DNA from: Globisporangium splendens | Lineage: Eukaryota; Oomycota; Peronosporomycetes; Pythiales; Pythiaceae | Length of the DNA stretch: 64,000 bases | Direction: 5' to 3' | NCBI GenBank assembly: GCA_006386115.1 | Contig: VFIW01000069.1 | Span: 186,001 to 250,000 of the forward strand | In this document: piece by piece, positions 1 through 11,739 of the stretch | Position numbering within the stretch: the stretch's first letter is position 1 | How the letters are laid out: every line of letters begins with the position of its first letter | Notes under the pieces: model-generated | What the model saw: only the letters and a program-made list of their open reading frames with translations | What the model was told of the DNA's origin: nothing | Databases searched by the model: none | Translations under genes and position numbers: made by a program

Positions 1-123
1 CCCACACTGAGTCTGGAGCCGAAGCGAAGAGCCACATTGCGCAAATGCGCATGGACCGATTGACGCCGAGTGCCTTCCTCGAGTGGAGGACGAGCGCCTC
101 CTTCCTGCGCCACCGCCACCATC

Positions 124-2653
124 ATGCAGAGCGACGAGGTGAGCGACATGCTGCTGACAGCGGACGCCGCGTGGCTCTGCGCTGCGGAGCTGGACGTCGA
201 GCGCGAAGAAATGGAGCGGCTCGAGGTGCTCGCGCGACGACGACGGCGCGAGATCCGCAGCAAGTACGAGCTCGAAAGCACGAGTACCCAGTTGGATGCA
301 GAGCTCAAGAGGTTTCAGTTGGACCGGAGGAAGAAAGTGGCACGTGAGGACCGAGTGCGTGCATTGCAGTCGCTCCCCGGGATGTCGACGCATTCGCTCG
401 AAAGCAGGAACCAGCTTGCGTCTCCCCCGCCACCGTCCATAGCAGCAGCGGCGAAAGCAGACAGAGAAGCGAAAGCGCAGCAGAAACAGAAACAGATTGC
501 AAATATCTATGCGAGAGAGCACATGCGGCTTGCGATGCTCTATTGGGCACACTTATTGTAGAGCGCATTGCGGCTGCAGCAGTGGTGGTGCAGTCACCTG
601 AGACGCACGTTCTGGAAAATGTACTTCATCCAAGTCAAAGCGTGTGTTCAAGTCCAACGCACAGCGAGAGGCATGCTCTACCGTGAGTGGCTGAAGAGGT
701 GGCACATCAATCGAACGTACCGCGTCACTCGGGTTCAAGCCGCGTTTCGAGGTATTACATGCGGAAGGTGATCGAATCGTGGAAAAAGTGGGAATATGTC
801 AACACCACCAAGATCCAGGCGATCGTGCGTGGCCATTTTGGACGCAAGTGCTATAAACGGCGGAAGCAGCGCGTCGCGGCGCTGCATATCCAGATGCTGT
901 GGCGAGGCTACGCGTCGCGAAAACAATCCGATCTGCTGTGGCTAGCGCACAAGGCAGTGAATCTGCAGCGTCTGATCCGCGGCGTGCTGTCAAGGAAAGC
1001 CACCCGAAGGAGAGTTGTGAAGTATAAAGCTGCTGCTGTTCAGATCCAGCGCATTTTTCGCGGGATGCAGGCCAGGATGGTGGTCAGTAGGATTCTCTGG
1101 GACCGCAAGACGAGGAGTCGTCAAGAGTGGATGCGCGTTCTGGAAGTCGAAGAAGAATGGTGTCGAGTACAACGAGACAAACTGCAGAGGCGACTGGAGC
1201 GATTGCAACTTCACCGGGAGTGAGTCGTATATGGTGCAATAGGTTGGTGCGTTTTATAGTCGCTGAAATATGCATGTGCTTGATTTGCAGAGTATGCGAG
1301 TTGGAGGAGCAATATTTCCGGCAGCACGAACGAATCAGCGATGTAAGGAATGAGTCTACAACTTTGCATTGTGCATGACCCAGCAAATGCCATAGCCCCA
1401 TCCTTGTGTTGTGATGTGCATACACAGATGGAGAGCATCTACCTCGACATGCAGACACAGAGACTTCGCGTCTCGCCGCGAGCCATTGAGCAAGGATGGG
1501 TTGAAGAGATGGAAGAGGAAATGAAAATCCAGCGCGCCAAGATCACAGAAATGAAACTGGACACGATTTTCAAAGTGGGACTCGCATTTAAACAAAAAGA
1601 GACACAGCTACTCGATTATCAGCGCAGAGTCCAGAACCTCAAAGAGAAGCGACAACAGGTTGACAACGCAGAGAAGAAAGAAAGACTAACCATGAGAAAG
1701 AGGCTCATGTTGACTCTGTGCTTCTGTATTTGTTGCTTGTGTGCAGTTTGAAATCTGGCGAGAGGAAGAATTCTTCGACTATTGGGAGGTATGCGTTCGC
1801 TTTGTAGCTAATTAGCATCAATTGCATGCTAGTCATCTCACCGACCTTCTGCGGTTTGTAGCGCGAATGTCGTTTCCAGCACAAACACAAGCTCGTAGAA
1901 AAGAGAAAGCGAATCGCAGACCAACAGCGTCGCTGGAGGATCCAACGGTATCACACGAGTGGGAAATCCGACACGCGGTGGCGATTCAGTCGCTGGAGCA
2001 ACGACGTGCTTGACGAGGCGAAGAAGGGAGAGGTGTTTTGTGCCGCAAACGCGGATTTACTTGCAGTCATCCAAAGCAAATGGAGAAAACAACTTGAAGG
2101 CACTAGGCACCCGAGGAGTGATGACATGGACACCACTCTCAGCGAAGTGAACGATTCAGCAAACCAAGTAGCGCTCGTCGCAACCGAAGCCCAAATCGAG
2201 CAAGCAAAAGCGATTTTTGATCCAGTGTTCGCTGACACTGAGCGGTCGTACTTACAAGTTCAAAAGCAGCAACGCAAGAACAAGAGAAAAGCGCTAGACG
2301 CCAGGAGAGCGAGAGACCAACAACAGCAGATGTTTAGCTCAGCCAACTCGGAGCAAATGGCTGACGCCACCAAAGTGAAGGACAAGGCAAGTCCAGTGAA
2401 GAGAGTAATGGATGGCACAGCATCGAGTAATCGAGAGCAGCAAAAACGGCAACTCGTGCAAGCGGCAAAGATTCCACGGCTGCTGCTCGATCAGCTGGCA
2501 GCCGAACGCCGGAAATTTGAGGAAGAGAAAGCGATGTTCAAAGCGTGGAGAAGATCACCACATGGGGGGTACATGAAAATAACAAACACACACATCAGTG
2601 CATGCACACCCGCACACGATGTCAACGCAAGACGCAGTTGCACACAAGCGTGA
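124..2653 (+). CDS. IQ-motif / coiled-coil protein, reading frame interrupted
   Basis: The product has several IQ-like calmodulin-binding repeats (for example VQRTARG, VQAAFRG, IQAIVRGHFGRK, LQRLIRG, IQRIFRGMQAR) between about 620 and 1090. Long Lys/Glu/Arg-rich coiled-coil sequence follows to the stop at 2651-2653. I use the ATG at 124. Likely introns are 1220-1290 (GTGAGT...TTGCAG), 1343-1427, one ending at about 1747 (GTGCAG), and one from about 1789 to 1860. Two breaks are visible: an in-frame TAG at 559-561, and a one-base shift near 750-757 where an IQ repeat passes from one frame to another. IQ proteins of this kind bind calmodulin or light chains and are common in cilia, centrosomes and motor complexes; that role is inference. 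It may be a decaying gene, or the breaks may be sequence errors. Confidence 0.6.
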
Positions 2654-2767
2654 ACCCGGGGGGGAGGAATACACAATGATCTGGTGGCTCTCAGGTCTCC
2701 CGTATTGATTACTCGAAGTAGTTTTTAAATAGTGTGGTGTCACTTGCAAGTTTCTATTTCACTACAA

Positions 2768-4531
2768 TCAAAAATCACCGACATTCACCGTTCTTGGGCC
2801 AGAAGAAGAAGAGCTCGAGCTACCAGAGCTAGAACTGTTGAAGGACGAGCCCGTGGCGACGACCGGCGTGGTCACACTGCCAGTAGTGGCGCCACTTGAG
2901 GCTGGACCTGAACGTGCGCTTGAGGCCGCCGCGACAGCAGCTTTTTTCGCGTTGATCGCCTTGAGAACGTTCACACGGCCGTATCCGAAAGCATTGTTTG
3001 GGAATGCTGAGGCTGAGTTCAGCGCACCGCACGTTGGCTGGCTCGTAAGGGAGAGAACACTGGTATCTGTGTTCTGATACAACAAGCTCTTGACTTCGGA
3101 GAGCGTGAGCCCAGGGAACGCCTCAAGCATGAGTGCAATGGCTCCGGCAACATGCGGCGCAGCGAAACTCGTGCCGGAGAACACGTTGATATCGCTATCA
3201 CTCGTAGAACCGGGGGCGACCACAGTGTCTCCAGGGGCGGTGAGGTCGGGCTTGATCTCACCACTCAAGCCTGGTCCACGGCCGCTGAAACCAGCCAACA
3301 AATCATCGTAGTCAGTGGCTCCGACCGTAATGCCAACGGTCGAGTCTGCAGGAGAGTTCACGGTACCGCATCCAGGGCCGTTGTTACCGTTCGAGAACAC
3401 AGGAATGATACCCGCGCTGATCCAGACGTTGATCGCGTTTTCAAACACCGTCACACCGCGCTCCGAGTTCCAACTGTTGTTGAGAACGTGGGGCTTCTTG
3501 GAGCAATCCGTCTTGGTCTTATCGCCATTGACGAACGGACACGTCATGAATTGCGCGCACTCGAGGAGATTTGCTTCTCGGCATCGCAAATCTTCGTCAC
3601 AGGCGCGACAGCTCATCCACTCCGCTTTCGGTGCCACACCAAATCCTTGTCCACCAGCAAGGATACCCATGACGCCAGTGCCGTGGTTTGCAGGATCAGT
3701 TGGGGTCTCGGTTTTGGAAATGGGATCGTACCACCCGTACTGTCCGACATAGTTCTCTCGGAGGGCTTCGTGGGTAACACGCACGCCAGTGTCGATGCTG
3801 CCAACGCGAATGTTGCGACCCAAGTAACCAAGTTTCCACGCATCCAGCGCCTGGATGCGTTCGAGCCCCCACTCACCGACAAAGTCCGTTTCGTCCATAG
3901 TCACAGCCGCAGACTCCTTAACAGACACGTGCGCGATCACTTCTTCGCGAATCGATCCGAGCGACGGCACTTCCTTGAGCTTCTCGATCAACTCGGGCGT
4001 GGCGTCGCGAATGTAGATCTCATTGGTGATCCAGAGACTCTTTGCCTTTCCAGACTCTGGCGTGGTTGTGTCTTCCGCATCTTGTTTGATCACGGTCATG
4101 ACCTCTTGGTGCTTCTCTTCCGTATACTGGACTAGGCGGTCGACCATCGCTTGCACTTGTCCTCCGTCGACTGCCGCCACAGTATCAGCATCGTCAGCAA
4201 CAGCGTCACCGTCACGCTGCTCGCCTTCGTGGTCCATGCATGCCTTCTTCGAGCTCTTTTTCATGGTTGGACTTGGACTTGGCGTTGCCTCGCTGCCAGT
4301 GACATCAGCCGATCGGTTCGCCTTCTCTGATGCGCTTGTTGATTCGGTTGGGATCAAGAGATCATCTGGACGCTGCTCTTTCAACGTGAGCACGATGCTC
4401 ACGCGTCCTTCCTGCTGCAGTGTACGGTGCACGCTGTCGTGAATGTGCACCGCAGCTGTAGCAGGTGCCGTGAAGGTCGTCGCGAGCGCGAACATCGTCG
4501 CCGCCATCGTCGTCGGTGCCAGCACACGCAT
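2768..4531 (-). CDS. Secreted subtilisin-like serine protease (S8)
   Basis: A single-exon protein of 587 residues. It begins with an N-terminal signal peptide (about residues 1-27, ending in a TAPATAA-type cleavage region). A propeptide with an acidic, Ser-rich insert extends to about residue 215. The peptidase domain carries the catalytic triad: Asp247 in SIDTGVRVTHE, His283 in NHGTGVMGILAG and Ser455 in FSGTSFAAPHVAG. The oxyanion Asn lies in LNNSWNS at about 351-352. Several Cys residues at 308-343 could form disulfides. The C-terminus (about 540-587) is a Ser/Thr/Gly-rich linker. Family knowledge: endopeptidases of this type are exported and activated by propeptide cleavage, acting in nutrition or host interaction. 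No frame damage is seen. Confidence 0.93.
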   Translation of the reverse strand: MRVLAPTTMAATMFALATTFTAPATAAVHIHDSVHRTLQQEGRVSIVLTLKEQRPDDLLIPTESTSASEKANRSADVTGSEATPSPSPTMKKSSKKACMDHEGEQRDGDAVADDADTVAAVDGGQVQAMVDRLVQYTEEKHQEVMTVIKQDAEDTTTPESGKAKSLWITNEIYIRDATPELIEKLKEVPSLGSIREEVIAHVSVKESAAVTMDETDFVGEWGLERIQALDAWKLGYLGRNIRVGSIDTGVRVTHEALRENYVGQYGWYDPISKTETPTDPANHGTGVMGILAGGQGFGVAPKAEWMSCRACDEDLRCREANLLECAQFMTCPFVNGDKTKTDCSKKPHVLNNSWNSERGVTVFENAINVWISAGIIPVFSNGNNGPGCGTVNSPADSTVGITVGATDYDDLLAGFSGRGPGLSGEIKPDLTAPGDTVVAPGSTSDSDINVFSGTSFAAPHVAGAIALMLEAFPGLTLSEVKSLLYQNTDTSVLSLTSQPTCGALNSASAFPNNAFGYGRVNVLKAINAKKAAVAAASSARSGPASSGATTGSVTTPVVATGSSFNSSSSGSSSSSSSGPRTVNVGDF

Positions 4532-5222
4532 CTTGGGGATCGGGAGCTACGGGTGGTATGTGTGGACGCACTGGGTCTCGCGTGCGTGGCGAATTGTGGA
4601 ATGAGGCATTCAAACCAGAGAGTTTGGTGCTCCACTCCTCTGTCCACATCATGCAACGCGTGACAAGAAGAAGGCAGAAAAGGCTGTAGCTCCTCGTTAA
4701 ACAGTACCACTTTGTGACGCATTCTGGACGTTTTACGTCCATTCAGACCCGAGCCAGATGGGCTTGCGGAACTGACTTCCTGTCAAGAGCCTTCGACTCA
4801 GATGCCACAGAATCAAAAGGTATCAAATTGGCCGAGAGACACAATCATAAAGCAAATGCACAATGATGGCAGCAGTGGCGCATATGCGCATTGATTGTTG
4901 GCATTTTCTTAGCAGCTCTGATCCCATTGGATCTGCACGCATTCGTGACATTATCCTGCTTTCACTGTGCCCGATCCATGTGATTTGCCTGTTGGTTTGC
5001 CGAATCAGATCGGCATCACTCACGCACCGTCTCTGCGCGGGTTCACAGGATTAGCTAACAAAGTGTGAACGCTTCTCAGCAAGATTCGTGGATTTGGGAA
5101 ATGGAGAGACTGTCTAATCCAACTGCATCAAATGATAGCTACAACTCGAAGTTCAAGGCGTTGATGCAGCTGGTGTAGACCAAAGTCATAAACAAGCTCG
5201 CTAGCATGAGCGGTTGGTTGCC
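4532..5222. other. Intergenic region upstream of the subtilisin gene
   Basis: This gap of about 690 bp should hold the subtilisin promoter at its low-coordinate end and the 3' flank of the myotubularin gene at its high end. I see only short inconsistent open frames and no repeat or RNA gene. Confidence 0.4.
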
Positions 5223-7671
5223 TCACGTAGCTACTTGGGCTTCGAGTTCCGCAATGCGATCGCGTAGCTGCCGGATCACCTGCGCTTCCTTGAAGTTGGA
5301 CATCAGCGCTGTATTCAACGCATTGATCGTGCCCTGAGGGAGCTGCCAGGTCGAAATGCGCTGCGCATTGCCGGAGAAGAAGTTGGTCGTGACTGGGGGC
5401 TCCTGCAGTAATGGCTGAGCACTCCACCGGAGAAAGATGCTCTCCCAGACCACAACGCGCTTCAAGAGACCTGTCACGGGAGGGTCCAGAGTCTGGTTCG
5501 GCGCGAAGCTTTGCTCTGTCAGTTCCGATTTGAGTCCATTGAGCCACGTCCAGACTGATGGCGTGCGATTCTCTAAATCTGCTTCCTTGCGAAGCTTCTT
5601 GCAGTCAAGGAGGAACGTCCCAAAGCGACACGAGTGCAGCGCATCTGCTAGTGTAAGCAGAAAACCCTCATTGAACCTGAGCCCACCAACAAGAAAAGTT
5701 GGGTTAGTAAAGAATCCATAATCTCATCCATCCATGCACAAGGGCACTGCGTTTGAACGTACTCAAAGTAACTTGGGTATAACCGAAGCAGCTGCCACAC
5801 ACAGTCCAAGAACTGGATAAAGATCGGCGATTCCTGGGTGTCGGCTTTCTCTCCATGTGAGAGCCGCAACTGGAACGGGTGACCTAGCGCGAGCCATTCT
5901 TTCTCGATCAGCACTTGGAAGCCTTCCCACGTGCGATAGTACGGATCCAGAATCAGTTGAGCGAGCGCTGAAATCTGGCTTGTCCGGTCCCAGCCATGGC
6001 TGCAGTGCAAGAGAACAGATTCCCCCTGGCGAAGCAACGTCACGACATGAAGCGATGACTTCAGTAGCTGGCGAACATACACGAGCCACTTGGTATCTTC
6101 CACGTTTCCGAGCCATTGGAGGTTATCGCAAGTCGTGGACTGGCAAAGAGTGCGAAATCTCTTCATACTGGACACAGAAGCGATAGAGAGCTTTCCAGTG
6201 TTAGACAACAGCACGGAATTTGTTGTTAGTCGGGTCTTTTCTCAAGTCGCACCTGTCGCGCATGGAGTGGATATTGGGGATGTTCATGAAGGAAATCGAG
6301 CAGTTCTTGTAGTTCACCGTGCTTTCAACACCATATCCTTTTGCTCGATTTGCCTGGAGCCAGATAGGCACGACACGCGAAGGGGTTAAGACAACCACAG
6401 ATTCAGTTTAGGTGCTATCGTCCGCCACATCCGCAAGTCACACAATAGTACCAGGGCATTTGTCATTGGCCGACAGTCGATAATGTGAAGAAAGTCTCGA
6501 AGCAGACTTGATCCGGCAATTGCAGCAACGAGGCTTTCATCGGCCGGAGACGTCGCCTTGGACATTCCTACCTGGAGGGCAACAAAATCACACAGTTGAC
6601 AACAAGGAATAGCTGAATGCTGTGTTTTATATCAGCAAGCAAGACACAAAACCATCATCACACGTACTTTCGGCTGGCTCGACCGCGTCAGAGTAGCGCC
6701 GTTTGCCTTGTTCAGCCAGCTCAGACTCGGGATCCGCCCAATGGATCGAAACGCAGTCGCGTCGCGAAGCACGACATCCGAGATCGATGTCGGGACCACG
6801 ATGAGCTCCGGGTACGTTTCGATCTCCTTGAAGTCCTTGTTAAAATGACTAATCCGCCACTTGCCATTTTCAAACACGCCCTAATGCCGCACAAGAGGAA
6901 CAACAATATAAGGTAAGCCTCCTTGATTGCCTTTGAAGATACCAGCATGCTTCTTGTCTTTACCTGGCGCTCCCATTCCGACGTCTCGTCGTACACGTTC
7001 CAGTCCTGATTGCACGGGATCAGCTCCGCATCGTCATGGAAACTTGGCGACAATCTACAAAAGCACGCAAGCATCATTAGCATTAAACCTGTTGCTGGCA
7101 TACGTTGGGATAGCGTACGCCGTTTATGGAAAACGCAGCACGCACCGATGGTAAAACGCGAATAAATAGTCTATCTTGTCCGGAAACACGTACGTCGTGA
7201 GCACGTTAAAGATCTAAATAAACATCGCCATCGTTTCCATATTCAGTCACACTCCAGCATAGCGCAAGTGCATTCATCATCATCATGTTCTCAACATAAC
7301 CAACTCACCCGCGTGACTTCGACGACGTCGAAGCGGAAGGACATCTGGCGCAGGTCCTTGGTGAGGATCTCGACGACCGAGTTCTTCTTTTTCACGGACG
7401 CGATGCAGCCGAGAGGCACGGAGAAGAAGCTCGCGATCTCGTCATCGCTGCGCTGCAGCAGGTGCGTGCGCACGCGCGCGTACTCGTGCTCGTCTGGCAT
7501 GAACTGGAAGCGGAACGTGGTCATGCGCACCTTGCCGAGTGACACCATGGCGGCCGCCGTGTCCTTGCGCGCCACGGTCTCGTCCAGGTACTCGCACGTG
7601 ATGGCCGCGAGCACGTCCTTCTCGCCGATGAGGTGGCGTCCCGCGCCAGTGTCGTCGTCGCCGGCATCCAT
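5223..7671 (-). CDS. Myotubularin-like phosphoinositide 3-phosphatase
   Basis: A multi-exon gene starting at ATG 7671 (MDAGDDD) and ending at the stop at 5223. The first exon (7671-7309) and the next ones give a PH-GRAM-like region. Exons near 6870-6660 and 6560-6200 give the start of the catalytic domain (DCRPMTNA, then GYGVESTVNYKNC and FMNIPNIHSMRD). The exon from about 6160 carries the Cys-x5-Arg loop in HCSHGWDRTSQ. The tail ends in a short coiled coil (IRQLRDRIAELEAQ). Family knowledge: myotubularins remove the 3-phosphate of PI3P and PI(3,5)P2 on endosomes. The catalytic Cys, the WD Asp and the Arg are kept, but the first Asp of the usual CSDGWDR loop is His here. The splice between about 5745 and 5690 does not resolve cleanly in frame. 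Confidence 0.85.
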
Positions 7672-8364
7672 AGTGGATCTGGTTCTGACCAAGATATCAG
7701 CGGCGGAACAATACGCTTCTTGCTGGGAAGAGCAAACATCTTTATCTAGCATATTACTAATTTACTGATAAAATGATGATACTAGAAAACTGAGATGCAT
7801 TTCTTCTAAAACCTCTTTAGTGAACGTATAATGTGATGGACGAGGTGTGCGCTGGTAAAAAGGCAGTGTGTGGAGAGTGAGTAGGTCCCCCCTTGACAGT
7901 TGGAACATTAGTTAAATGTTGCATGCAAGTTGCGTCAGCGCAACTGATGCGCAACGTTATGGAACGCCAATAATGGGTACACTTTGTGTTCGAGTCAGCC
8001 AAGGTGTTCGACATTCGATGAAGGTCTTGCCAAACAGGTGCTCAGCTTCACGCGAGTTGCATTCGCTCAGTTACCACGCTTCTTGGCGAGCAAAACACAC
8101 ACTCGGTGCGTCTGGCAACCAGTCGATTCGGTCGTTTCCACATTGGGGACAGCTGTTTCGTTGTTGCGCCACTTCGCTGCTTCAGTCTTGTCACGTGCAC
8201 ATTCCTCAAGTCGAGTTCGTCGGTACCGTTTGCGTGAACGTGCTTCATCTGATGTCATCGTGCTGCATCCAGACTCTCCTCAACGACCTTGTAGTGGACA
8301 CAGATGTGCTCATTGCGGTTGGTGAAAATGTTATCTCGTTGGACAGTGGTGTGCCAATGTACCA
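7672..8364. other. Intergenic region with weak open frames
   Basis: The gap lies upstream of the myotubularin start and downstream of the SANT-domain gene. A 150-codon plus-strand open frame (7916-8368) and a charged minus-strand frame (8067-8258) exist, but neither has a recognisable domain or a consistent gene structure. The 7672-7752 part is open in the myotubularin frame but has no ATG there, so it is likely 5' UTR. Confidence 0.35.
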
Positions 8365-10123
8365 CTAGCTGCCATGTTGACGTTTCAGTAGATCGGCTAA
8401 CTCCTTGATTGCTGCCATGTGCTCTGCATGCTGCTGCCGCCGCTCGATGCGGTCTTGCTCATGCAACGCTCGGATCCGGGCAATGAAATAATCCGCCGCT
8501 GCCATGCTGTCAATAAAACCAGGAACTGGTGGAATAGTCGACGGAGACTCCTGAGTTTTTCGCCGCTTGTGCATTTGGCCATCACGAGCAGCAGAGGCGC
8601 GATTCATACGCACACCAGAAGTAGCCACGGTCGTGTAGTGTCTGTCATCGGTAGTCGCTGCTGCAGCTCCAGCGCCATCCACATTGGCACCCTCCCGCGA
8701 CTCAGTCGACTGCACGACGCGCACTGTCGCATCAATTGCTAGCTGTTGACTTCCGTTAGCTGAAGCGCTTTGCCGTGCTGATGAGTCATCAATCATTGCG
8801 CCGGCGCCGGCGTGTGGCACTGAAAGCGACGAAGTAGGATCTGTGCCCGACGCAACGAGATCGAAAAATGCAGCATTGGGCTCGGATCGGAGTTTCATAA
8901 TAGCATCCACTTCAGAGTACAGCGCTCGGGACAAATTTGTCACCTTGATTTTGTTCACAGCTCTGCATTACACCAAAGCAGCAACCACCAGACTGATTAG
9001 ATGAGTCACCATGCATTCCCTTCGTTCGCCACGAACGAGATCAAAAATACCTTATTCGTCGACGCTCTGGCTTTGCCAAGTCAAACCAGCACGGCTTCGA
9101 CTGACCGTCACCGTCTGTGCGCTTGTCTTCGTACGCCTTGACGAACCGATACATTTCCTTCATCGCCTGCATCTTGTCCTCGACAGCCTTTCTCGATCGA
9201 TTCATGGAGCCCCTGACTTTGCTTTTGAACGCCACGTACACCTGCTCACTGAGCTGCGAACCGCGTAGACTCGGAAACTCGCGCTGCACGTCGTTCCACG
9301 CTCTTGCCAACTGGAACGTCAGATCATCACTCCAGTTCCGTTTGCCGTCTAGCAAGAGATCCTGCGGAGTCATCTCTGGCACTGGCTGCGGTGGCGCAGG
9401 CACCTGTGGCGGTATCACTACCACATCTCTCTGATCCGCAACGTGCTGCTGCTTTACAGTTTTCTTCTCCTTGGTTCCGAAGCCATTCCTACCGAGTACA
9501 GAATCTAGAACCCCGAACACTTCGAGCGATATGTTTGGGACGCGAATGCCATGCAAAGATCTACAGAATCCCAGTTTCCTGCCGCGTTAGAAAGCAATCA
9601 CCAACTCAGAGCGCGAGCAAAGCAGACACACCCCGACGCACCTGATAGCGCGTCGTTCCTGCTTGGACAAGTCAAACCACGAGTGATTTCCTGCTCCTGC
9701 TCGTCCCGCACTGCGATGCTGGAAATCGCGGTTCATCTCGACGATGAAGCGGTACATTTGCTTCATCGAGTACAACTTGTCGTCCACCGCTTTTCGCGAC
9801 CGCGCGCTCGCGGAGCTGCTGCACTCGATCTTCTGGTGGAACTCGTCGTACACGAGCTGCGACTTGTCCACGCGGTTCATTCGCGGATGGGAGAGCTCGA
9901 CGCGGCGCCAGATGTGCACCAGCTGCAGCAGCACGTCGGCACTCCAGATGCGGCTCGTGTCCACGGCCACACGGTCATCGTCGTCGTCCTGGCCGTCGGT
10001 GGTGCTACTGCTTGCTGTGGGCGCATGTCGTTGTGATGGAGTCACTGACTGCTGCTGCTGTGGTATTGGCTGCACTGCGGCTGCTGGCGCTGGTACATTA
10101 ACGTGCGCAATTGACGCTGGCAT
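8365..10123 (-). CDS. Protein with two tandem SANT/Myb-like domains
   Basis: Three exons: 10123-9642, 9560-9051 and 8962-8365 (introns 81 and 88 bp), giving 529 residues. Exon 1 encodes a Gln/Pro-rich leader and a first domain (WSADVLLQLVHIW to FDLSKQERRAIR). Exon 2 encodes a second homologous domain (WSDDLTFQLARAW to FDLAKPERRRIR). Both domains end at the same relative position with an intron in the same phase (AG|GT), so the exons look like an internal tandem duplication. Exon 3 is low-complexity, with a basic patch (KRRK) and a final coiled coil (RIERRQQHAEHM). The fold resembles Myb/SANT or MADF-like DNA-binding domains (pattern recognition only), so a chromatin or transcription role is inferred. 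The ATG at 10123 is the first in frame. Confidence 0.75.
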
Positions 10124-10478
10124 TGCCACGATAATTGTGCTGGTCTTCCTTGTAAAATGCTTCCAAGCCAAGAGTTCCAGGACAGAAATCAAGGAGGGGG
10201 AGACTTGCTTTTCTGGAAGTCGAGCATTTATTTGGCATCATACCTTTTAATAGTTGACTTTACTGGTGTTATACCGATTGTTTTTCCTCTGTAATTTGTG
10301 TATCAATCAAGTACGCAATAAGAAGGGGATATGAAGTGTCCAGAAAAGCAACAGAAAAAAGCAAGTCCATATAAGGTTACCAGGGAGTCAAACCAGTCAT
10401 TGGTTGTCAAATTTTATAAATGGGTACACTGGAACCCAAAATTAGCCACTTCAACCGGATCAGGTTGTGGATTTGTCG
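10124..10478. promoter_or_regulatory. Divergent intergenic region between the SANT gene and the coiled-coil gene
   Basis: This 355-bp gap separates the start of the minus-strand SANT-domain gene from the plus-strand coiled-coil gene and must hold both promoters. It is AT-rich around 10240-10320. I could not assign a specific core promoter element. Confidence 0.4.
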
Positions 10479-11483
10479 ATGCGCTGCAACACCAGAGCCA
10501 CAGAGCCAAACCAGTCAGCAGAGCGAGGTAAACACCCTCACTCAATGACAGGAGTCGACGACCCCGATGGCGATGTGTACGACGGCGACGAATGGGAGGG
10601 CGAGCCAAGCGTCCAGAAGCCCGAGATCGAGCTGGAGCAAGTGCATCCGCTGCATGCAGCTGTCAATGTGACAGCAAAACTATTGGGTCTAATCGCTGCT
10701 GGAGAAGGTGGGTCAGAGGGTGGTGCGGATGGCTACAGTGAGGACGACTTTGACGCGGAAAAGAGTCCGACTATGTCGACACCAAGAAAGAATACTGGGT
10801 CCTCGATTGAAAAACAGCCTCCGGTTGCTCCAGCGAAAGGCGAAGATGAGATCTCGAAAGCGAGTTTGACGAATACACCATCTGAGAGTGATGACAAGAG
10901 TTACCAAATAGATGCAACGTCTGCTGACGAGCGAGAATGCACTCCGTCGCCAAATCCCACAATTACAAAATCGCACGAGCTGCTCGACTTGGTGAGCATT
11001 CATGGTCATAGAGGCGAGGTTACAGCCAACACAGTGCTGCCACCACCAGCACCGTCCACCACTCCTTCAAGAAGCGGTCCAGTCATTGACAGGCAGCTTG
11101 AACGTCTGCGGATCGCAGAGAAGAGTGCACGCATTGCCGCAAAACGAATCGCGGAATTTCGAGAAACACAGACTCAGAAGGAGGCGCAGTTTGCGGCAGA
11201 CACTACTGCACAGAAGAAAGCGCGTCAAAAGTTTCGAGCATCCAACCAAAAAGTCTATCAGCAGATGGGGGTCTCTCACCTCACCGGAGAGCAGCGCTAT
11301 CAGTTGCTAATCGAGGAGAAGAAGCTGAAGAAGGCGCACGATCACGCAAAGCTGAAATCGGAGAAGCAGCAGCGATGGCACAATGTGAAGAGACTCGCCG
11401 ATTCAAACAAGACAGCAGCAACACCAGCACACATGGAGAAGCTGAAACAATTGGAGCAGCAGAATCGCGAACGATGGCATTGA
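10479..11483 (+). CDS. Unrecognised acidic then Lys/Arg-rich coiled-coil protein
   Basis: The frame opens with ATG at 10479; a second ATG at 10545 (MTGVDDPDGD) is an equally good start. The N-terminal half is acidic and Ser/Thr-rich. The C-terminal half (from about 11080) is a long charged helix (RLRIAEKSARIAAKRIAEF; ERYQLLIEEKKLKKAHDHAK-like heptads). A TGA at 11481-11483 ends the frame. The same frame then stays open for 65 more codons to a TAG at 11679-11681 with the same Lys/Glu/Arg/Ala-rich character, so the true C-terminus may be at 11681 and the TGA a nonsense change or error. I recognise no domain and assign no function. Confidence 0.65.
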   Translation: MRCNTRATEPNQSAERGKHPHSMTGVDDPDGDVYDGDEWEGEPSVQKPEIELEQVHPLHAAVNVTAKLLGLIAAGEGGSEGGADGYSEDDFDAEKSPTMSTPRKNTGSSIEKQPPVAPAKGEDEISKASLTNTPSESDDKSYQIDATSADERECTPSPNPTITKSHELLDLVSIHGHRGEVTANTVLPPPAPSTTPSRSGPVIDRQLERLRIAEKSARIAAKRIAEFRETQTQKEAQFAADTTAQKKARQKFRASNQKVYQQMGVSHLTGEQRYQLLIEEKKLKKAHDHAKLKSEKQQRWHNVKRLADSNKTAATPAHMEKLKQLEQQNRERWH

Positions 11484-11739
11484 GAGACTGTCCATCGAAG
11501 CCTTCATATCAAAGAACGTCAAGCCGCACTGCACAAGGAAGCAAAAACGATTATTAATGCATGCACTGGGAGAGAGTACGTCCGTGGGTCGTATCTCTTG
11601 AAAGTGGCGACAACTACGAAGGCATGCCGACCAGAAGTCGCAGATGATTCAGCGCCAGTCTCTAATCGTAAAGCCGAGTAGCGTTCACATGCCAGGAAGA
11701 AGTGCGTTGATCAGAAGACGCCTTTCGATGACCACCCAT

